Source: Aegilops tauschii subsp. strangulata (Eukaryota; Streptophyta; Magnoliopsida; Poales; Poaceae). From it: a stretch of 64,000 bases of DNA. Below are positions 21,333 to 33,922 of this stretch, in pieces; position 1 is the first letter of the stretch, and the number at the start of each line of letters is the position of its first letter. Below the pieces are notes generated by a model, which did no database searches, had not been told where the DNA came from, and saw only the letters and a program-made list of their open reading frames with translations. The stretch lies in NCBI RefSeq assembly GCF_002575655.3, contig NC_053037.3:325031294-325095293 (forward strand). The letters run 5' to 3'. A program made the translations under genes and the position numbers.

Positions 21333-23503
21333 TGTAACGCCCCAAGACCGGCGCTCCAGATGCCTTCCATGTTTTGCATGACCGCCGTGTGTTTTATTTG
21401 TTTGTTGCATTCGTCATGTCATCATTTGCCTAATTATCTAGAAAATTGCATATAATAACTAATAAACCGTGCATTGGATTAAAATGAATTATTTGCCTAA
21501 TTTGTTGTTCCGACCTCATTTAAACTTACCTAAATAGATAGTTTACTTATGCCTCACCTCTTGCCATGTTAATCAACATTTAACATTGTTGGGTACATAA
21601 ACGAGAGAGAACTAAATATTGGATGTGGTATTTCGTCAATATGCAACTCGTTGCATATTGAGCTCCACTTAATTTGTAGTGTTGTTTGCTGCACTTTGCC
21701 ATGCCATGCATCTTTAAACCGGACATGCATCATCCTTGGTTGTGCATCATGCCATGTTTATGTGATGGTTGTTTACCATGTTGTTTGCTTCTCTCGTTAG
21801 CTTCGGTTTCGTTCCGGAGTTGTGAGGATTCGTTCGACTACGTCCGTTTGTCTTCTTCATGGACTCGTTCTTCTTCCTAGCGGGATTTCAGGCAAGATGA
21901 CCATTACCCTCGATATCACTTCTATCTTTGCTTGCTAGTTGTTCGCTCTATCGCTATGCTTGCGCTACCTACCACTTATTTATCATGCCTCCCATATCGC
22001 CATGTCAAGCCTCTAACCATCCTTTCCTAGCAAACCGTTGTTGGGCTAAGTTACTGCTTTTGCTCAACCCTTCTTATAGCGTTGCTAGTTGCAGGTGAAG
22101 ATGAAGTTGGTTCCATGTTGGAACATGGATATTTTGGGATATCACAATATCTCTTATTTAATTAATGCATCTATATACTTGGTAAAGGGTGGAAGGCTCG
22201 GCCTTATGCCTGGTGTTTTGTTCCACTCTTGCCGCTCTAGTTTTCGTCATACCGGCATTATGTTACTTGATTTTGCGTTCCTTACGCAGGTGGGGATTTA
22301 TGGAACCCCCTTGACAGTTCGCTTTGAATAACGCTCCTCCAGCAAGGCCCAACCTTGGTTTTACCATTTGCCACCTAAGCCTTTTTCCCTTGGGTTTTCG
22401 TGAGCCCGAGTGTCATCTTTATTTTAAACCCCCGGGCTAGTGCTCCTCCGAGTGTTGGTCCAACCTGGGCGATGTCCGGCACCCCCTGGGCAACCAGGGT
22501 CTATGCCAACCCGACGTCTTGCCCATCCGGTGTGCCCTGAGAACGAGATACGTGCGACTCCTATCGGGATTTGTCAGCACATCGGGCGGCTTTGCTGGTC
22601 TTGTTTTACCATTGTCGAAAAGTCTTGTAACCGGGATTCCGAGCCTGATCGGGTCTTCCCGGGAGAAGGAATATCCTTCATTGACCGTGAGAGCTTGTGA
22701 TGGGCTAAGTTGGGACACCCCTGCAGGGTATAAACTTTCGAAAGTCATGCCCGCAGTTATGTGGCAGATGGGAATTTGTTAATATCCGGTTGTAGAGAAC
22801 TTGACACTTGACTTAATTAAAATGCATCAACCGCGTGTGTAGCCGTGATGGTCTCTTTTCGGCGGAGTCCGGGAAGTGAACACGGTTTGGGTTATGTATG
22901 AACGTAAGTAGTTTCAGGATCACTTCTTGATCACTTCTAGCTTCTCGACCGTTGCGTTGCTTCTCTTCTCGCTCTTACTTGCGTAGGTTAGCCACCATAT
23001 TTTGCTTAGTGCTTGCTACAGCTCCACCTCATTACCTCATCCTACCCATAAGCTTAAATAGTCTTGATCTCGCGGGTTTTGAGATTGCTGAGTCCTCGTG
23101 ACTCACAGATTCTACCAAAACAGTTGCAGGTGCCGATGATACTAGTGCAGGTGATGCTACCGAACTCAAGTGGGAGTTCAACGAGGAACTTGGTCGTTAC
23201 TACGTTTCGTTTCCTGATGATCAGTAGTGGAGCCTAGTTGGGACTATCGGGGATCTAGCATTTGGGGTTATCTTCTTTTCATTTGTATTTGTCAATAGTC
23301 GGACTATGTGTGTACTTTGAATGATGTATGTTTAATTAATGTATTGTGTGAAGTGGCGATTGTAAGCCAACTCTTTATCCCATTCTTGTTCATTACATGG
23401 GATTGTGTGAAGATGACCCTTCTTGCGACAAAACCACCATGCGGTTATGCCTCCAAGTCGTGGCTCGACACGTGGGAAATATAGCCGCATCGTGGGTGTT
23501 ACA
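21333..23503 (+). repeat. 5' LTR of element F, with three internal deletions
   Basis: Aligns to the 3' LTR except for missing blocks corresponding to about 26940-28381 (1442 bp), 28405-28435 (31 bp) and about 28482-28775 (about 290 bp). The sum accounts for the length difference. The largest deletion removes the TATA box, so this LTR probably cannot start transcription. Confidence 0.9.
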
Positions 23504-23506
23504 AGT

Positions 23507-23520
23507 TGGTATCAGAGCCA
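23507..23520 (+). other. Primer binding site of element F (initiator tRNA-Met)
   Basis: TGGTATCAGAGCCA begins four bases after the 5' LTR end (GGTGTTACA|AGT). Same primer type as element E but on the opposite strand. Confidence 0.88.
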
Positions 23521-26500
23521 TCCCCGACTTAGGAGCCCCCTGCATGATCGAATCGCTGATGTTGTTGAGTCTAGAACAAAAATGTTTTGAGTCTTAGGAT
23601 TATATATATCGGAGAGTAGGATTCTTTTTACTCCTCAGTCCCTTTGTCGCTCTGGTGAGGTCTCCTGACGGAGATGTTTTGACTTTCCTCTCCTCAAATT
23701 TCACTAATTTTTTTTAGGATCACGCGGGTATCTGGGGATCGTTCTGACGAGAACATTGTTCTTGGTGCCTCCTGACATTTAGGGGTTGTGGCAGTGTCCC
23801 GGGGAGTTGAGCTCCGAGGTGTTGTCGTCACAATTTTATCATTGCAGTTCTGGAATACCTGAGTTTCGCCGACATCGAAAATCTCTTTTATGCAGCTAGT
23901 GGTGAGATAACCTCGATGCCACCCAGTACTGGGGCGGGAGTTTGGGAGTATTGCCATAACTCGTATAGCGGATGCTTTTTTGAAGGTTGAGGTGCACGAT
24001 TTCCGGAGTTTTCTTGGTTATGTGTTGACGGATGGATACAACTGGATGTAGGGATTGTTAGTTTGGGTGGGATATTATGCTTCCCCTGTATCCCCAACAC
24101 CAGATTGCATAACCAGAAAGTTGCGGGAGTTTATAGGTGGGAATTCAAGTAGCTCCTAGAATATCTTTCCGACAGATGCATGATATGGGATTGGGTAAAT
24201 CTCTATCATATGTATTTGTTCCTGCTTATTCTGCAACCAATCCTTGTTTTGTTTTGAGTTGTGGTATTCAAGTTGCTTCAATGTCAAGTGTTGATTCCAT
24301 ACCTTTTCCTAAGCGGTGTTCTCATATTTCTATGGGAGTGCTAACCCTTTCGATCATCAAGGTTGTCATGTTAATTCTTCTCAACCGGCGTGCTTCTCTT
24401 CAAGTTAACCCGATCCTTTCAATTTGTGCAAGACCAATTCTTGTTTTTCTCAATGATGTCTGTTTCGTTCATCCCAAGTTGTCTTTGTTTTTCCCCACCC
24501 CCACCCTTTTCTTCAAGGACTCGGATTTCTTAATCAAGTATCCTTTTTATTGATGGGAAGTCTCTCCATTCTTTTCCGTAAATGTTCTTATCCAGTGTTT
24601 CTCAGGAAGATACTAATGGAGCTTCAAGTTTATCATTCTTCGCTCTCTTTTCTTCTCCGGTGGATTTAATTCAAGATTTCGGTGTTGATCTTATCCCTTT
24701 TCCTCTTTTCACAATGCTTTCTCATTCCGGTGCACCAATTAATCATTCACCTCTCGCTATTCATTTGTTCCGGAGTGTTGAAGATATCTTAGAAGATTCG
24801 CATTTCCGTTCTTAATCCGTTCAAGCTATTTTGAGGTTGTTATCTCATTCAAGTCATTTAATTCAACTGGCGCAATCTCTCTTTTAAATCGTTCGACGGT
24901 GTATCTTTGAGTGGGCCCTAACCCACATGTCTTTTCCCAGGATCTTACCTGACTCTTCTAATTCTCCCGGAGTATCTCAACAATTCGTGGTGGTGTTTCT
25001 CGTCATCATTCTCAACATTTGAAGACCGAGGAAGAGATTTCTCCTAAAGTGTTGGTCTGTTCTTTTGAAGATTCATGGTTCTAGCTTCATGCCATCCTCT
25101 CATAATTGTTTTTTATTGCGAAAATTCTTTTCATAACCATCCGGAGCATTTCATGAGTTATTTCCATTTCCTTCCTCCGAAGGCCATCATTTCTCAATTC
25201 TTCATTCTCAGCGTGTAGCTATCATTCTCCAAATCTTACCGGTGCATCATTCAAGTATTCTCTAATCAGTTCGTGATCTCTTCGTTCTCTTGTATCAAAT
25301 TCCCTCAAGTAATTTCATTCATTTCTAATTCTTCCCGGTATTTCTTTATCTTTTCTTCGTTCATTTTCAATTCTTACGGTGGTTCGTTCAAGATTCCTCT
25401 TCCTATGTTCTCATATTAATTTATTCGTTGTTTCAATCCTTCCGGTGGTTTGCTGAAGACCTTATTCAAGTTTGCGCTATATCTCTCATCAATCCTTTCT
25501 ACGAGAATAAGTAGTATGCCAAATCCGTTGCTTGTCATCAATTTAAATTGGTGAAGGATACACATAACGTAATTCTTATTATTGTTTCATCAAAGTGATC
25601 TAGTTTCTTCTTTCCAGAGTTGTTCATCATGTCATTTTTCTTCGTTCGAGATGCTTCATCTTTTCTTTTCCGGAGTTCAAAGTTTTCCGCTTCACCTTGT
25701 GTTTTCAACTTCTCTTTCTTTTTATCATCCTTTCATTACCGGAGTTCTTCATGGAGGCTCTACATGGTGGTTCATCAAGGATTCTTTTCATTCTTCAATT
25801 GTTCTTCAAGATTTCTCTCGAAGTTAAGATCCGCCAAGCTATACTCTAAAATAAACATGGTGCTCAACACATGTTTTGTTTTGAGGAGTTCAAGCATTCT
25901 TCATCTTGCATTCCGAAGTGCAATTCTTCCTACCTTATCTTTTGAGGTGGTGTTATGTCATTCTGGATAATTTTCCTTCGGGTTTCATGATTCACAAGTT
26001 TTCAAGAGTGACATATTTAAATCCATCATTTTATCTTCGTTCAAGGGATCTTTTCCACTAATCAATCTTTTTGTTGGAGTTGTATTGGGTTATATTTCAC
26101 CTGTAGCCTTCCCTAAGGAATGTAGCTATTTGTGGTGTTTATCAATGATCAAATTTTCTCCTTCTCATCTTGGTGAAGAAGTTTTCATCTCCTTGTTGAT
26201 CTCAATCCAATCAACTGTTTCCGTTAGTGGCGGGTTGTCACCTCATAATTTTGAGATGTGTTCCATAAGCCCACAACAAGCTTGTTCTTTTCGTTGTTGA
26301 TTTTCCAACAACTCCGTTATAACCTTCTTGGAAGGGTGCTTTCCAAGCTCATTTGTGGCAGAAGTTATCATTTTCTTCTCCATTCTTTTATTCCAAGGAT
26401 CTATCTTCTATTATTTATTTCTTCCGGAGGCTTTGTGATGTTACTCTCTTTGACCCATCATCTCATTTTGTAAATATCATGTTCTTTTCCTTGCTTATCC

Positions 26501-26848
26501 GTTTAGCAGGAGTGTTGTGTCCTCTGCTCAAGTTCTTTTCATCTTATCAAGTCTTGCATCTCTTTTCAACCGGAGTGCTTGCATGTACTTCTTGTCCATT
26601 GTAACCCTTTTCTTATGTCTTTCAACCTACCAGGTTCTCATAATGTTGCTTGTTCCTCGTGTCTATCGGAGTGTTTTCAATCTCGTTCATCTCCCTTGTA
26701 TTCTCTCTTTTAGTTTGTTCAACCTCTCAAGGTTTTTGGTTTCACTTGTCTGTCAAAGAAGCAACTTTATTTTACCTCTTCCTCTTCCGTTTTCTCCCCG
26801 GTGCCATCCTAGATCTCGGGACGAGATCCTCTTGTAGTGGTGGAGTGT
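23521..26848 (+). other. Pyrimidine-rich noncoding interior of element F
   Basis: About 3.3 kb with no retroviral domain. From about 24200 to 26800 the plus strand is strongly rich in TTC/TCT with recurrent TTCTTC, TTCAAG, CCGGTG and CCGGAG patches. Several short plus ORFs are open only because purine-rich stop codons are rare on this strand. It ends GTAGTGGTGGAGTG before the 3' LTR, the likely polypurine tract. Confidence 0.75.
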
Positions 26849-29800
26849 TGTAACGCCCCAACACCGGCGCTCCAGATGCCTTCCATGTTTTGCATGACCG
26901 CCGTGTGTTTTATTTGTTTGTTGCATTCGTCATGTCATCATTTGCATTGCATCGGCACTCGTTGCCGTCATTGTTTTTAAAACCTGCATCCGCTCGTCGT
27001 TGCTGTTTCTCCCTTTGCCTTCATCACCTTCCCTCGGACCGCTTTGCCTTCGTTGACCGTTCCAGACCAATCGGGTTTTCGCTTCCCTCTTGACCGTGAC
27101 CGCCTAACCCCCTTTGCGTGTGCGACCGAAACTTACCCGAACCCGACCCGAGCAGTCGCCACCGTTGGGTTCGGATCATCCCCAAACATCCCCAAAATAT
27201 TTTCGGTTCTTTGTTGAACTCTCCTAAGTTTTTTATTCTCGCCCGCCCGATTACGATCGGAGGGACCGAGTAGCCCCTAAGCTAACCCTTCCTATAAATA
27301 GACGCCTAACCCTAGATCCTAGGGGCTTGTCTCATCCATCAAATCCTCCGCCGCCGCCACTGTCTTTCTCCCACCTCAGGATCCCCTTCGCACCAACCAG
27401 CCACCACCAAAACTTCCAAATCCATCGATCCCCACCAACCAGAGCCCGCACCCATGTTCCAAATCCTCTCCGACCAGCCTCCTCCTTCCTTGGGATCGAG
27501 CCCGAGCCAACGAGAACTGCTCCTGATTCCCTTGATCTCGTGTCTCCCTCCAACACCCTCGCTCGATCTGGACTAGGAGGGCCCTGAGCTCCTCGACCAC
27601 CGCCTCGCGCGCCCGATCCCCGAGCTGCCTCCTCTGCCTCATTCCCGAAGCCGTTGGCACCGAGATCCCCCTGCGCCGCCGTGCAACCCGCGTCTCCGAG
27701 CACCTCGTCGCTGCTGCCCAAATGATCGCCGGCGACCACCCGCAGGACCCTATCATGCCCATCACCTTCCTCCTCCTTTCTCTTTTCCATCTTCCCGCCT
27801 CTCATCTCTCCCATGTTTCTCTTGACAGGGAGCTGACACCCATGGAGCTTGCCGCTGCCTCCCCGTCACCGTCGCATTGCTAGAGGTGAGCTCCGCCGTC
27901 GAGCTGCGCCTTTGAGTCTTCTTCCTTTTCCTCCCCTCACGTCGCTCCTCGCTGACTGCCCAGCCACCGTTGCTTCTGCAGAGCCCAGGCCATGCCTGTC
28001 CTCTGTTCAGATCAAGGCGCCGACTGCCGGATCCGGCCCCCTCAGCATCCACATCGGGGTCCGGCCGATCTCCCCGCGCCCTGCCGTCCCGGACTTCCCC
28101 TGCTTCACCAAGCCTCGCTGCCGGTCTACACTTCCTCTGTTTCGAGCAGGAGGACGAGCGCGCTGCCCCTGCGTTGACCCGCGCCTGATCCTGCCTCGCT
28201 TGACCGCGCCTCCCCATCTCGCTCGGTCCAGCTGCGCGCCTAGCAGCCCAGGAACCGGCCTCCTCCAGCCTCTGCATCGACCGGGCCGAGGCCCATGGTG
28301 AGGCCACCCCCAGCACCTCGTTTTTTTCCTTCTGTTGGGCCAGTTAGTTTCGGCCCAGTGTAGTTTTTTCCCTTTCTGTGAATTTGCCTAATTATCCAGA
28401 AAACTGCATATTTATAGATTACCCCTCCATGTTCATGCATATAATAACTAATAAACCGTGCATTGGATTAAAATGAGTTATATATGTAAAATGCTTAGAA
28501 TTTTGTCTAGTTTCATAATATGCCACTTTCATCCATGTTAAAAATGTTTAAATGTTGTTTGATTAAATTTGCATAAATGCCATGCTAAAATGTTTTATTT
28601 CATAACTAAATAACCGTAGCTCCATTTTAAATAAACATTATATGTAAATGGGGTAGAAAAATGCCTAGTTTAACATGGTGCACTTTATTTTGCTGTTTAA
28701 CAACATTAAAATTGTGTTTAGGGCAGAACAGTAGCAAATTCGAAATACGCATATGAGGATTTTCCAGAATTGTTATTTGTTGTTCCGGCCTCATTTAAAC
28801 TTACCTAAATAGTTAGTTTACTTATGCCTCACCTCCTGCCATGTTAATAAACATTTAACATTGTTGGGTACATAAACGAGAGAGAACTAAATATTGGATG
28901 TGGTGTTTCGTCAATATGCAACTCGTTGCATATTGAGCTCCACTTAATTTGTAGTGTTGTTTGCTGCACTTTGCCATGCCATGCATCTTTAAACCGGACA
29001 TGCATCATCCTTGGTTGTGCATCATGCCATGTTTATGTGATGGTTGTTTACCATGTTGTTTGCTTCTCTCGTTAGCTTCGGTTTCGTTCCGGAGTTGTGA
29101 GGATTCGTTCGACTACGTCCGTTTGTCTTCTTCATGGACTCGTTCTTCTTCCTAGCGGGATTTCAGGCAAGATGACCATTACCCTCGATATCACTTCTAT
29201 CTTTGCTTGCTAGTTGTTCGCTCTATCGCTATGCTTGCGCTACCTACCACTTGTTTATCATGCCTCCCATATCGCCATGTCAAGCCTCTAACCATCCTTT
29301 CCTAGCAAACCGTTGTTGGGCTAAGTTACTGCTTTTGCTCAACCCTTCTTATAGCGTTGCTAGTTGCAGGTGAAGATGAAGTTGGTTCCATGTTGGAACA
29401 TGGATATTTTGGGATATCACAATATCTCTTATTTAATTAATGCATCTATATACTTGGTAAAGGGTGGAAGGCTCGGCCTTATGCCTGGTGTTTTGTTCCA
29501 CTCTTGCCGCCCTAGTTTCCGTCATACCGGCATTATGTTACTTGATTTTGCGTTCCTTACGCAGGTGGGAATTTATGGGACCCCCTTGACAGTTCGCTTT
29601 GAATAAAGCTCCTCCAGCAAGGCCCAACCTTGGTTTTACCATTTGCCACCTAAGCCTTTTTCCCTTGGGTTTTCGCGAGCCCGAGGGTCATCTTTATTTT
29701 AAACCCCCGGGCTAGTGCTCCTCCGAGTGTTGGTCCAACCTGGGCGATGTCCGGCGCCCCCTGGGCAACCAGGGTGTATGCCAACCTGACGTCTTGCCCA

Positions 29801-30778
29801 TCCGGTGTGCCCTGAGAACGAGATACGTGCGACTCCTATCGGGATTTGTCGGCACATCGGGCGGCTTTGCTGGTCTTGTTTTACCATTGTTGAAAAGTCT
29901 TGTAACCGGGATTCTGAGCCTGATCGGGTCTTCCCGGGAGAAGGAATATCCTTCGTTGACCGTGAGAGCTTGTGATGGGCTAAGTTGGGACACCCTTGCA
30001 GGGTATAAACTTTCTAAAGCCGTGCCCACGGTTATGTGGCAGATGGGAATTTGTTAATATCCGGTTGTAGAGAACTTGACACTTGACTTAATTAAAATGC
30101 ATCAACCGCGTGTGTAGCCGTGATGGTCTCTTTTCGGCGGAGTCCTGGAAGTGAACACGGTTTGGGTTATGTATGAACGTAAGTAGTTTTAGGATCACTT
30201 CTTGATCACTTCTAGCTTCTCGACCGTTGCGTTGCTTCTCTTCTCGCTCTTACCTGCGTATTTTAGCCACCATATTTTGCTTAGTGCTTGCTGCAGCTCC
30301 ACCTCATTACCTCATTCTACCCATAAGCTTAAATAGTCTTGATCTCACGGGTTTTGAGATTGCTGAGTCCTCGTGACTCACAGATTCTACCAAAACAGTT
30401 ACAGGTGCCGATGATACCAGTGCAGGTGATGCTACCGAACTCAAGTGGGAGTTCGACGAGGAACTTGGTCGTTACTACGTTTCGTTTCTTGATGATTAGT
30501 AGTGGAGCCCAGTTGGGACCATCGGGGATCTAGCATTTGGGGTTATCTTCTTTTCATTTGTATTTGTTTGTAGTCGGACTATGTGTGTACTTTGAATGAT
30601 GTATGTTCAATTAATGTATTGTGTGAAGTGGCGATTGTAAGCCAACTCTTTATCCCATTCTTGTTCATTACATGGGATTGTGTGAAGATGACCCTTCTTG
30701 CGACAAAACCACCATGCGGTTATGCCTCCAAGTCGTGCCTCGACACGTGGGAGATATAGCCGCATCGTGGGTGTTACA
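26849..30778 (+). repeat. 3' LTR of element F (full length)
   Basis: 3930 bp, TGTAACGCCCCAACACC to GGTGTTACA, followed by AGTAC. A GC-rich block at about 26960-28330 is unique to this copy and contains a TATA box and CT-rich leader-like sequence. Long minus ORFs in that block overlap each other in different frames and look like composition artefacts. Confidence 0.9.
27293..27300 (+). promoter_or_regulatory. TATA box in the 3' LTR of element F
   Basis: TATAAATA in CTTCCTATAAATAGACGCC, followed by a CT-rich, ATG-poor leader. This is the probable LTR promoter. Because the 5' LTR has lost this region, only the 3' LTR could initiate, directing transcription outward into element E. Confidence 0.6.
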
Positions 30779-32517
30779 AGTACCCATCCCAACTATAAAC
30801 CCCTACTTCCGTAGTACCACCCTGTAATGTTTCCTACAATGCACTCCACTATGGTAGAGCCCATAATGGCTTGTGGCTGCACACGGAAGCGTCTAGGCAT
30901 GAAGTATCATACGATCCCTTTGAGCCTGAGTGGCATTGCATAGGGTGATCTCACGGGTCCTCCGGGATCCCCTAGGGCAAGCACAAGTTTCTCCAGGTGC
31001 CCCAACCATTCCACCTAGAGTTGTGTTAATGTTGCCACCTTAAGGTTAACCCAAAGTTATTATTTCTCTCTCATAACTTCCATGAATCTCACATACCCCC
31101 GTCTACAAAAGCATGGCTAAGCAAAACTAACTTAACAAGAAATGATAATTCTCGAGGTGTTGTCAAGGGTGATAGGTTCCTACCTCAATGAACTACAGAT
31201 CATAACCACAATCTCAATTCCTACTCATGCAAATATTGGGTGGAACTAATGCATGGTAAAAACTAGGTAATAAAGTATGATCAAAGTGTGAACTTGACTT
31301 GCCGACAATCATTGCACTCTAGGGATTGGTAATACTCAGCCTCACACTCTGGACAATCTAGCATAATCAAACAATAACATACATAAGCAAACAATCAAAG
31401 ATCCAAAAAGAAAGCAAAGAAAACAATTGTGAAAAACTCAAAAAAAACAAATAAAGCTTCTAGACAGTGGCATGTTTTTAAGTGTAGCAAAATTATGTGT
31501 TTTGATCTTAACAGAAAGTACACGTCATAAGCTTCTATTTGCAAAATGAATCAATTAAACTGGAGTTATAAAACTCAAGTTATGGCCTTACGAAGTTTAA
31601 ATACAAATCTGATCGAATTCAAATATTAAAACTTTCAAAAATATTTTTAGTTTGGTTCTCTAGATAGATGGGATTTTTATGAAATAGTGGGAAAAAGTAT
31701 CAACTGAATTTGATTTGTAGATTTTAAAATATGCTAAAAGAAAAATCTCATAGAAATCTGAAATTGGAATTCTACTGAAAAGATTAAATATCGGCCAGAG
31801 ACCAAGTGACGCTCTCTGGTTAGCTGGAAGGTGTTTGCTATGAAGTGAAGAAGCGCACGATCGATTTGTAAGGAAAACGAATCGTGGTGGCTAAAAAAAT
31901 AAAACCGCAAGCCGGTTCGATCTAAACCGAAGAAAACCGATCTAACTGAACCGTATTTTTCTAACAGGGGTGAACAGAGGCGCAGGTGACTTACAGAGAA
32001 GTACGAGCGTGGACGACGGTGGTGGGGTGGCGATTCTGGTGATCGTGGGCGGCGACAAAAGTGTCGGGAGGATGCAGCGATGAGTGCGTCGTCCGATGGT
32101 GATGATCGGTGACGACGGACGGCGACGTAACGAAGTGGTGAACCCTGGGCACTCCGGGTGTGCTGGTGAAAACAGTGAGGTCGGGATGGCTTCTCTAGAT
32201 GAAAAGAGGTCGCAAGATCATGTCACAACAAATCTCACGATCGAGAGAAGTCAAACTACAGAAGGAGGAGGCTTGGGATGGCTCACTAGCGTGGGAAAAC
32301 GGCGATGAACTGCAGCGGCTTCGGCGAGATTGGAACAACGAGTGCGTGCGATTTGGGGTCATGCGTATTTATAGGACATAAAGCTTGGGGAGGGGGTTGA
32401 CTCGGAAGGTGAAATCCCGAGTTCAAATGAACTCGGGTGCGTGGCGTGAACGAGCAGGGCTCTGCCCTGTTCATGGGGAAGAAGAAGGTACATGGGGCCC
32501 AACGCTAGCGGGAGAGA

Positions 32518-32523
<6 letters not shown>

Positions 32524-32561
<38 letters not shown>
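32524..32561. repeat. (GA)n microsatellite
   Basis: About 19 uninterrupted GA units inside the LTR of element E. Confidence 0.95.
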
Positions 32562-32563
<2 letters not shown>

Positions 32564-33220
32564 GGGCAAGCGAGGGGTGCAGTGGGGCGATCGGCACGTG
32601 GAGTCTTGCGTGTGGAAGTGGCGGGTGGGCGAGCTGGTGCGTGTTGGCCAGGCCAGCTGGATCTCCCTTTTTTTAAAACAAAACTCGTTTTGTGTATTTT
32701 TTACACAAACATTAAAACACCAAAAAGGCAAACAAAAAAATTCTAAAAAATCCCAGAAAAATTCACATAATTATATGGTCTTATATATTACCTTGTGAAC
32801 TTGTATCTGGCCTAAAATGCAATTTTTTTTAAAAAAATAGACATTTTTGTTATGCTAATAAAATTTGTATCAAAATAATTTGCAAATAAAACCAAATAAA
32901 TAAATTTTGATTTCAAATTCAATTTTTAATATTTCCCTTATGTTTTTGAAGAAGTCCTTTTATCTTCTCTCTTTATTTTTACTTTTTTGAAATAATGGAA
33001 GTGAATTTTGGATGAAACCAAATTTGATCCGAATTCCAAATTTTGAAATTTCAAAAATGGATTTAGGGAAACTTCCAACTCTCTCTTTTTGGTCCTTGAG
33101 TTGCTCGAAGTCTCTTGGATCTGATTCAAATGAAAACCAGTGGAGGCAAAAATGCATAAATCATGGATGCATATGAACGATCTATTTATAAACATCCAAA
33201 TTGAAAATTGGGATATTACA

Positions 33221-33922
33221 TGAAGTTGTGTAGTTCTTCATGGATAGCATTTACCCAATCCGGGTCGTTGAGGGCTTCTTCCACCTTCATAGGTTCAATA
33301 CTAGATATGAATGAGTAATGCTCACAAAAGTTAGCTAATCGAGTTTTAGAGTGAGTGATTCTCCCGGATTTGATGTTGCCAAGGATTTGATCAACAGGAT
33401 GAATCTTGTCGACTCTTGCTCTAACTTGAGGTAGATTTTTCTTGGGTTGTGGTGGAACTTCCTCATCATCTTCTTCTTCCTCATTGTTGCTCACATTGTC
33501 ATTCTCTTGAGGTGGTAGAGAGGGAGGTTGAGGTGGATCTTCTTGTTGTACTTCCTCGTTTTCTTCATCTTGGCATGTACCACTTGTGGATGCCTCCATG
33601 TCATTTTGTGGTTCATCTTGACGTGAAGTAGGGGGCTTCCACTTGCATAGATTAAGTACTCTCCTACACCTCCACAGGGTGAATCTTGCCAATAGAGACG
33701 TCTTGAATTGCTTCTGAAGGCTCTTTGTCTCCTACATCAATTGGCAATTTCTCGACTTGCGAGCCGTTAATCTCATCAAACTTCACGCCTACCGTCTCTT
33801 CAATTTTTCATTTTAAGTTGTTGTAGACATGGTAAGTGTGAGAGTTTGATCCGTAACCAAGTAGAAAACCTTCATGTGATTTGGGGGCAGATATTAAATG
33901 ATGATGTTTATCAAGAATGCGA
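33221..33922 (-). pseudogene. Copia polyprotein fragment, element G: integrase C-terminus to RT start
   Basis: Minus strand. About 33830-33920 encodes APKSHEGFLLGYGSNSHTY, the conserved segment after the copia integrase core. A frameshifted acidic, proline-rich linker follows, then a segment leading to NDPDWVNAIHEELHNF, which marks the start of copia RT. It closely parallels the corresponding part of element L (62900-63400), so the lineage is probably also SIRE/Maximus-like. It is cut at 33220 by element E and at about 33922 by element H. The RT palm is missing. Confidence 0.8.

Larger units (their letters stand above)
21333..30778 (+). mobile_element. Element F: LTR retrotransposon without coding sequence
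   Basis: LTRs start TGTAACGCCCCAA and end GGTGTTACA. A perfect AGTAC target duplication flanks the element (21328-21332 and 30779-30783). An initiator-Met primer site follows the 5' LTR. The 3.3-kb interior has no gag or pol motif on either strand, so it is non-autonomous. The 5' LTR is 2171 bp and the 3' LTR 3930 bp; three internal deletions in the 5' copy explain the difference. It is inserted in the LTR of element E. Confidence 0.93.
17987..33220 (-). mobile_element. Element E: truncated Tekay-like Ty3-gypsy element
   Basis: Minus-strand order from high to low coordinate: 5' LTR starting TGTAATATCCC (33220), primer site at 20581-20592, an ORF of unknown function, gag, then RT. It is cut off at 17986, where element C's LTR begins inside the RT frame just after [10 protein letters not shown]. 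RNase H, integrase and the 3' LTR are absent. The 5' LTR holds element F. The Tekay/Del-like assignment rests on the gag motif and the initiator-Met primer site and is tentative. Confidence 0.8.
20594..33220 (-). repeat. 5' LTR of element E, interrupted by element F
   Basis: Minus strand: starts TGTAATATCCCAATTTTC at 33220 and ends near 20594, directly before the primer site. Removing F and one AGTAC copy leaves about 3.2 kb. The left terminal dinucleotide is degraded, so that edge is uncertain by a few bases. The stretch 30784-33220 is AT-rich with small unsupported ORFs and a GA microsatellite. TGAAG at 33221-33225 may be a target duplication, but the partner is lost. Confidence 0.7.

Noticed and set aside
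21686..22331. Small plus ORFs repeated at 28961-29606
   Set aside because: They recur only because they lie in the two LTRs of element F; no motif or conserved start context.
27332..28316. Two long minus ORFs in the 3' LTR of element F
   Set aside because: They overlap in different frames in a GC-rich LTR block, have Arg/Gly/Ala-biased composition and no domain.
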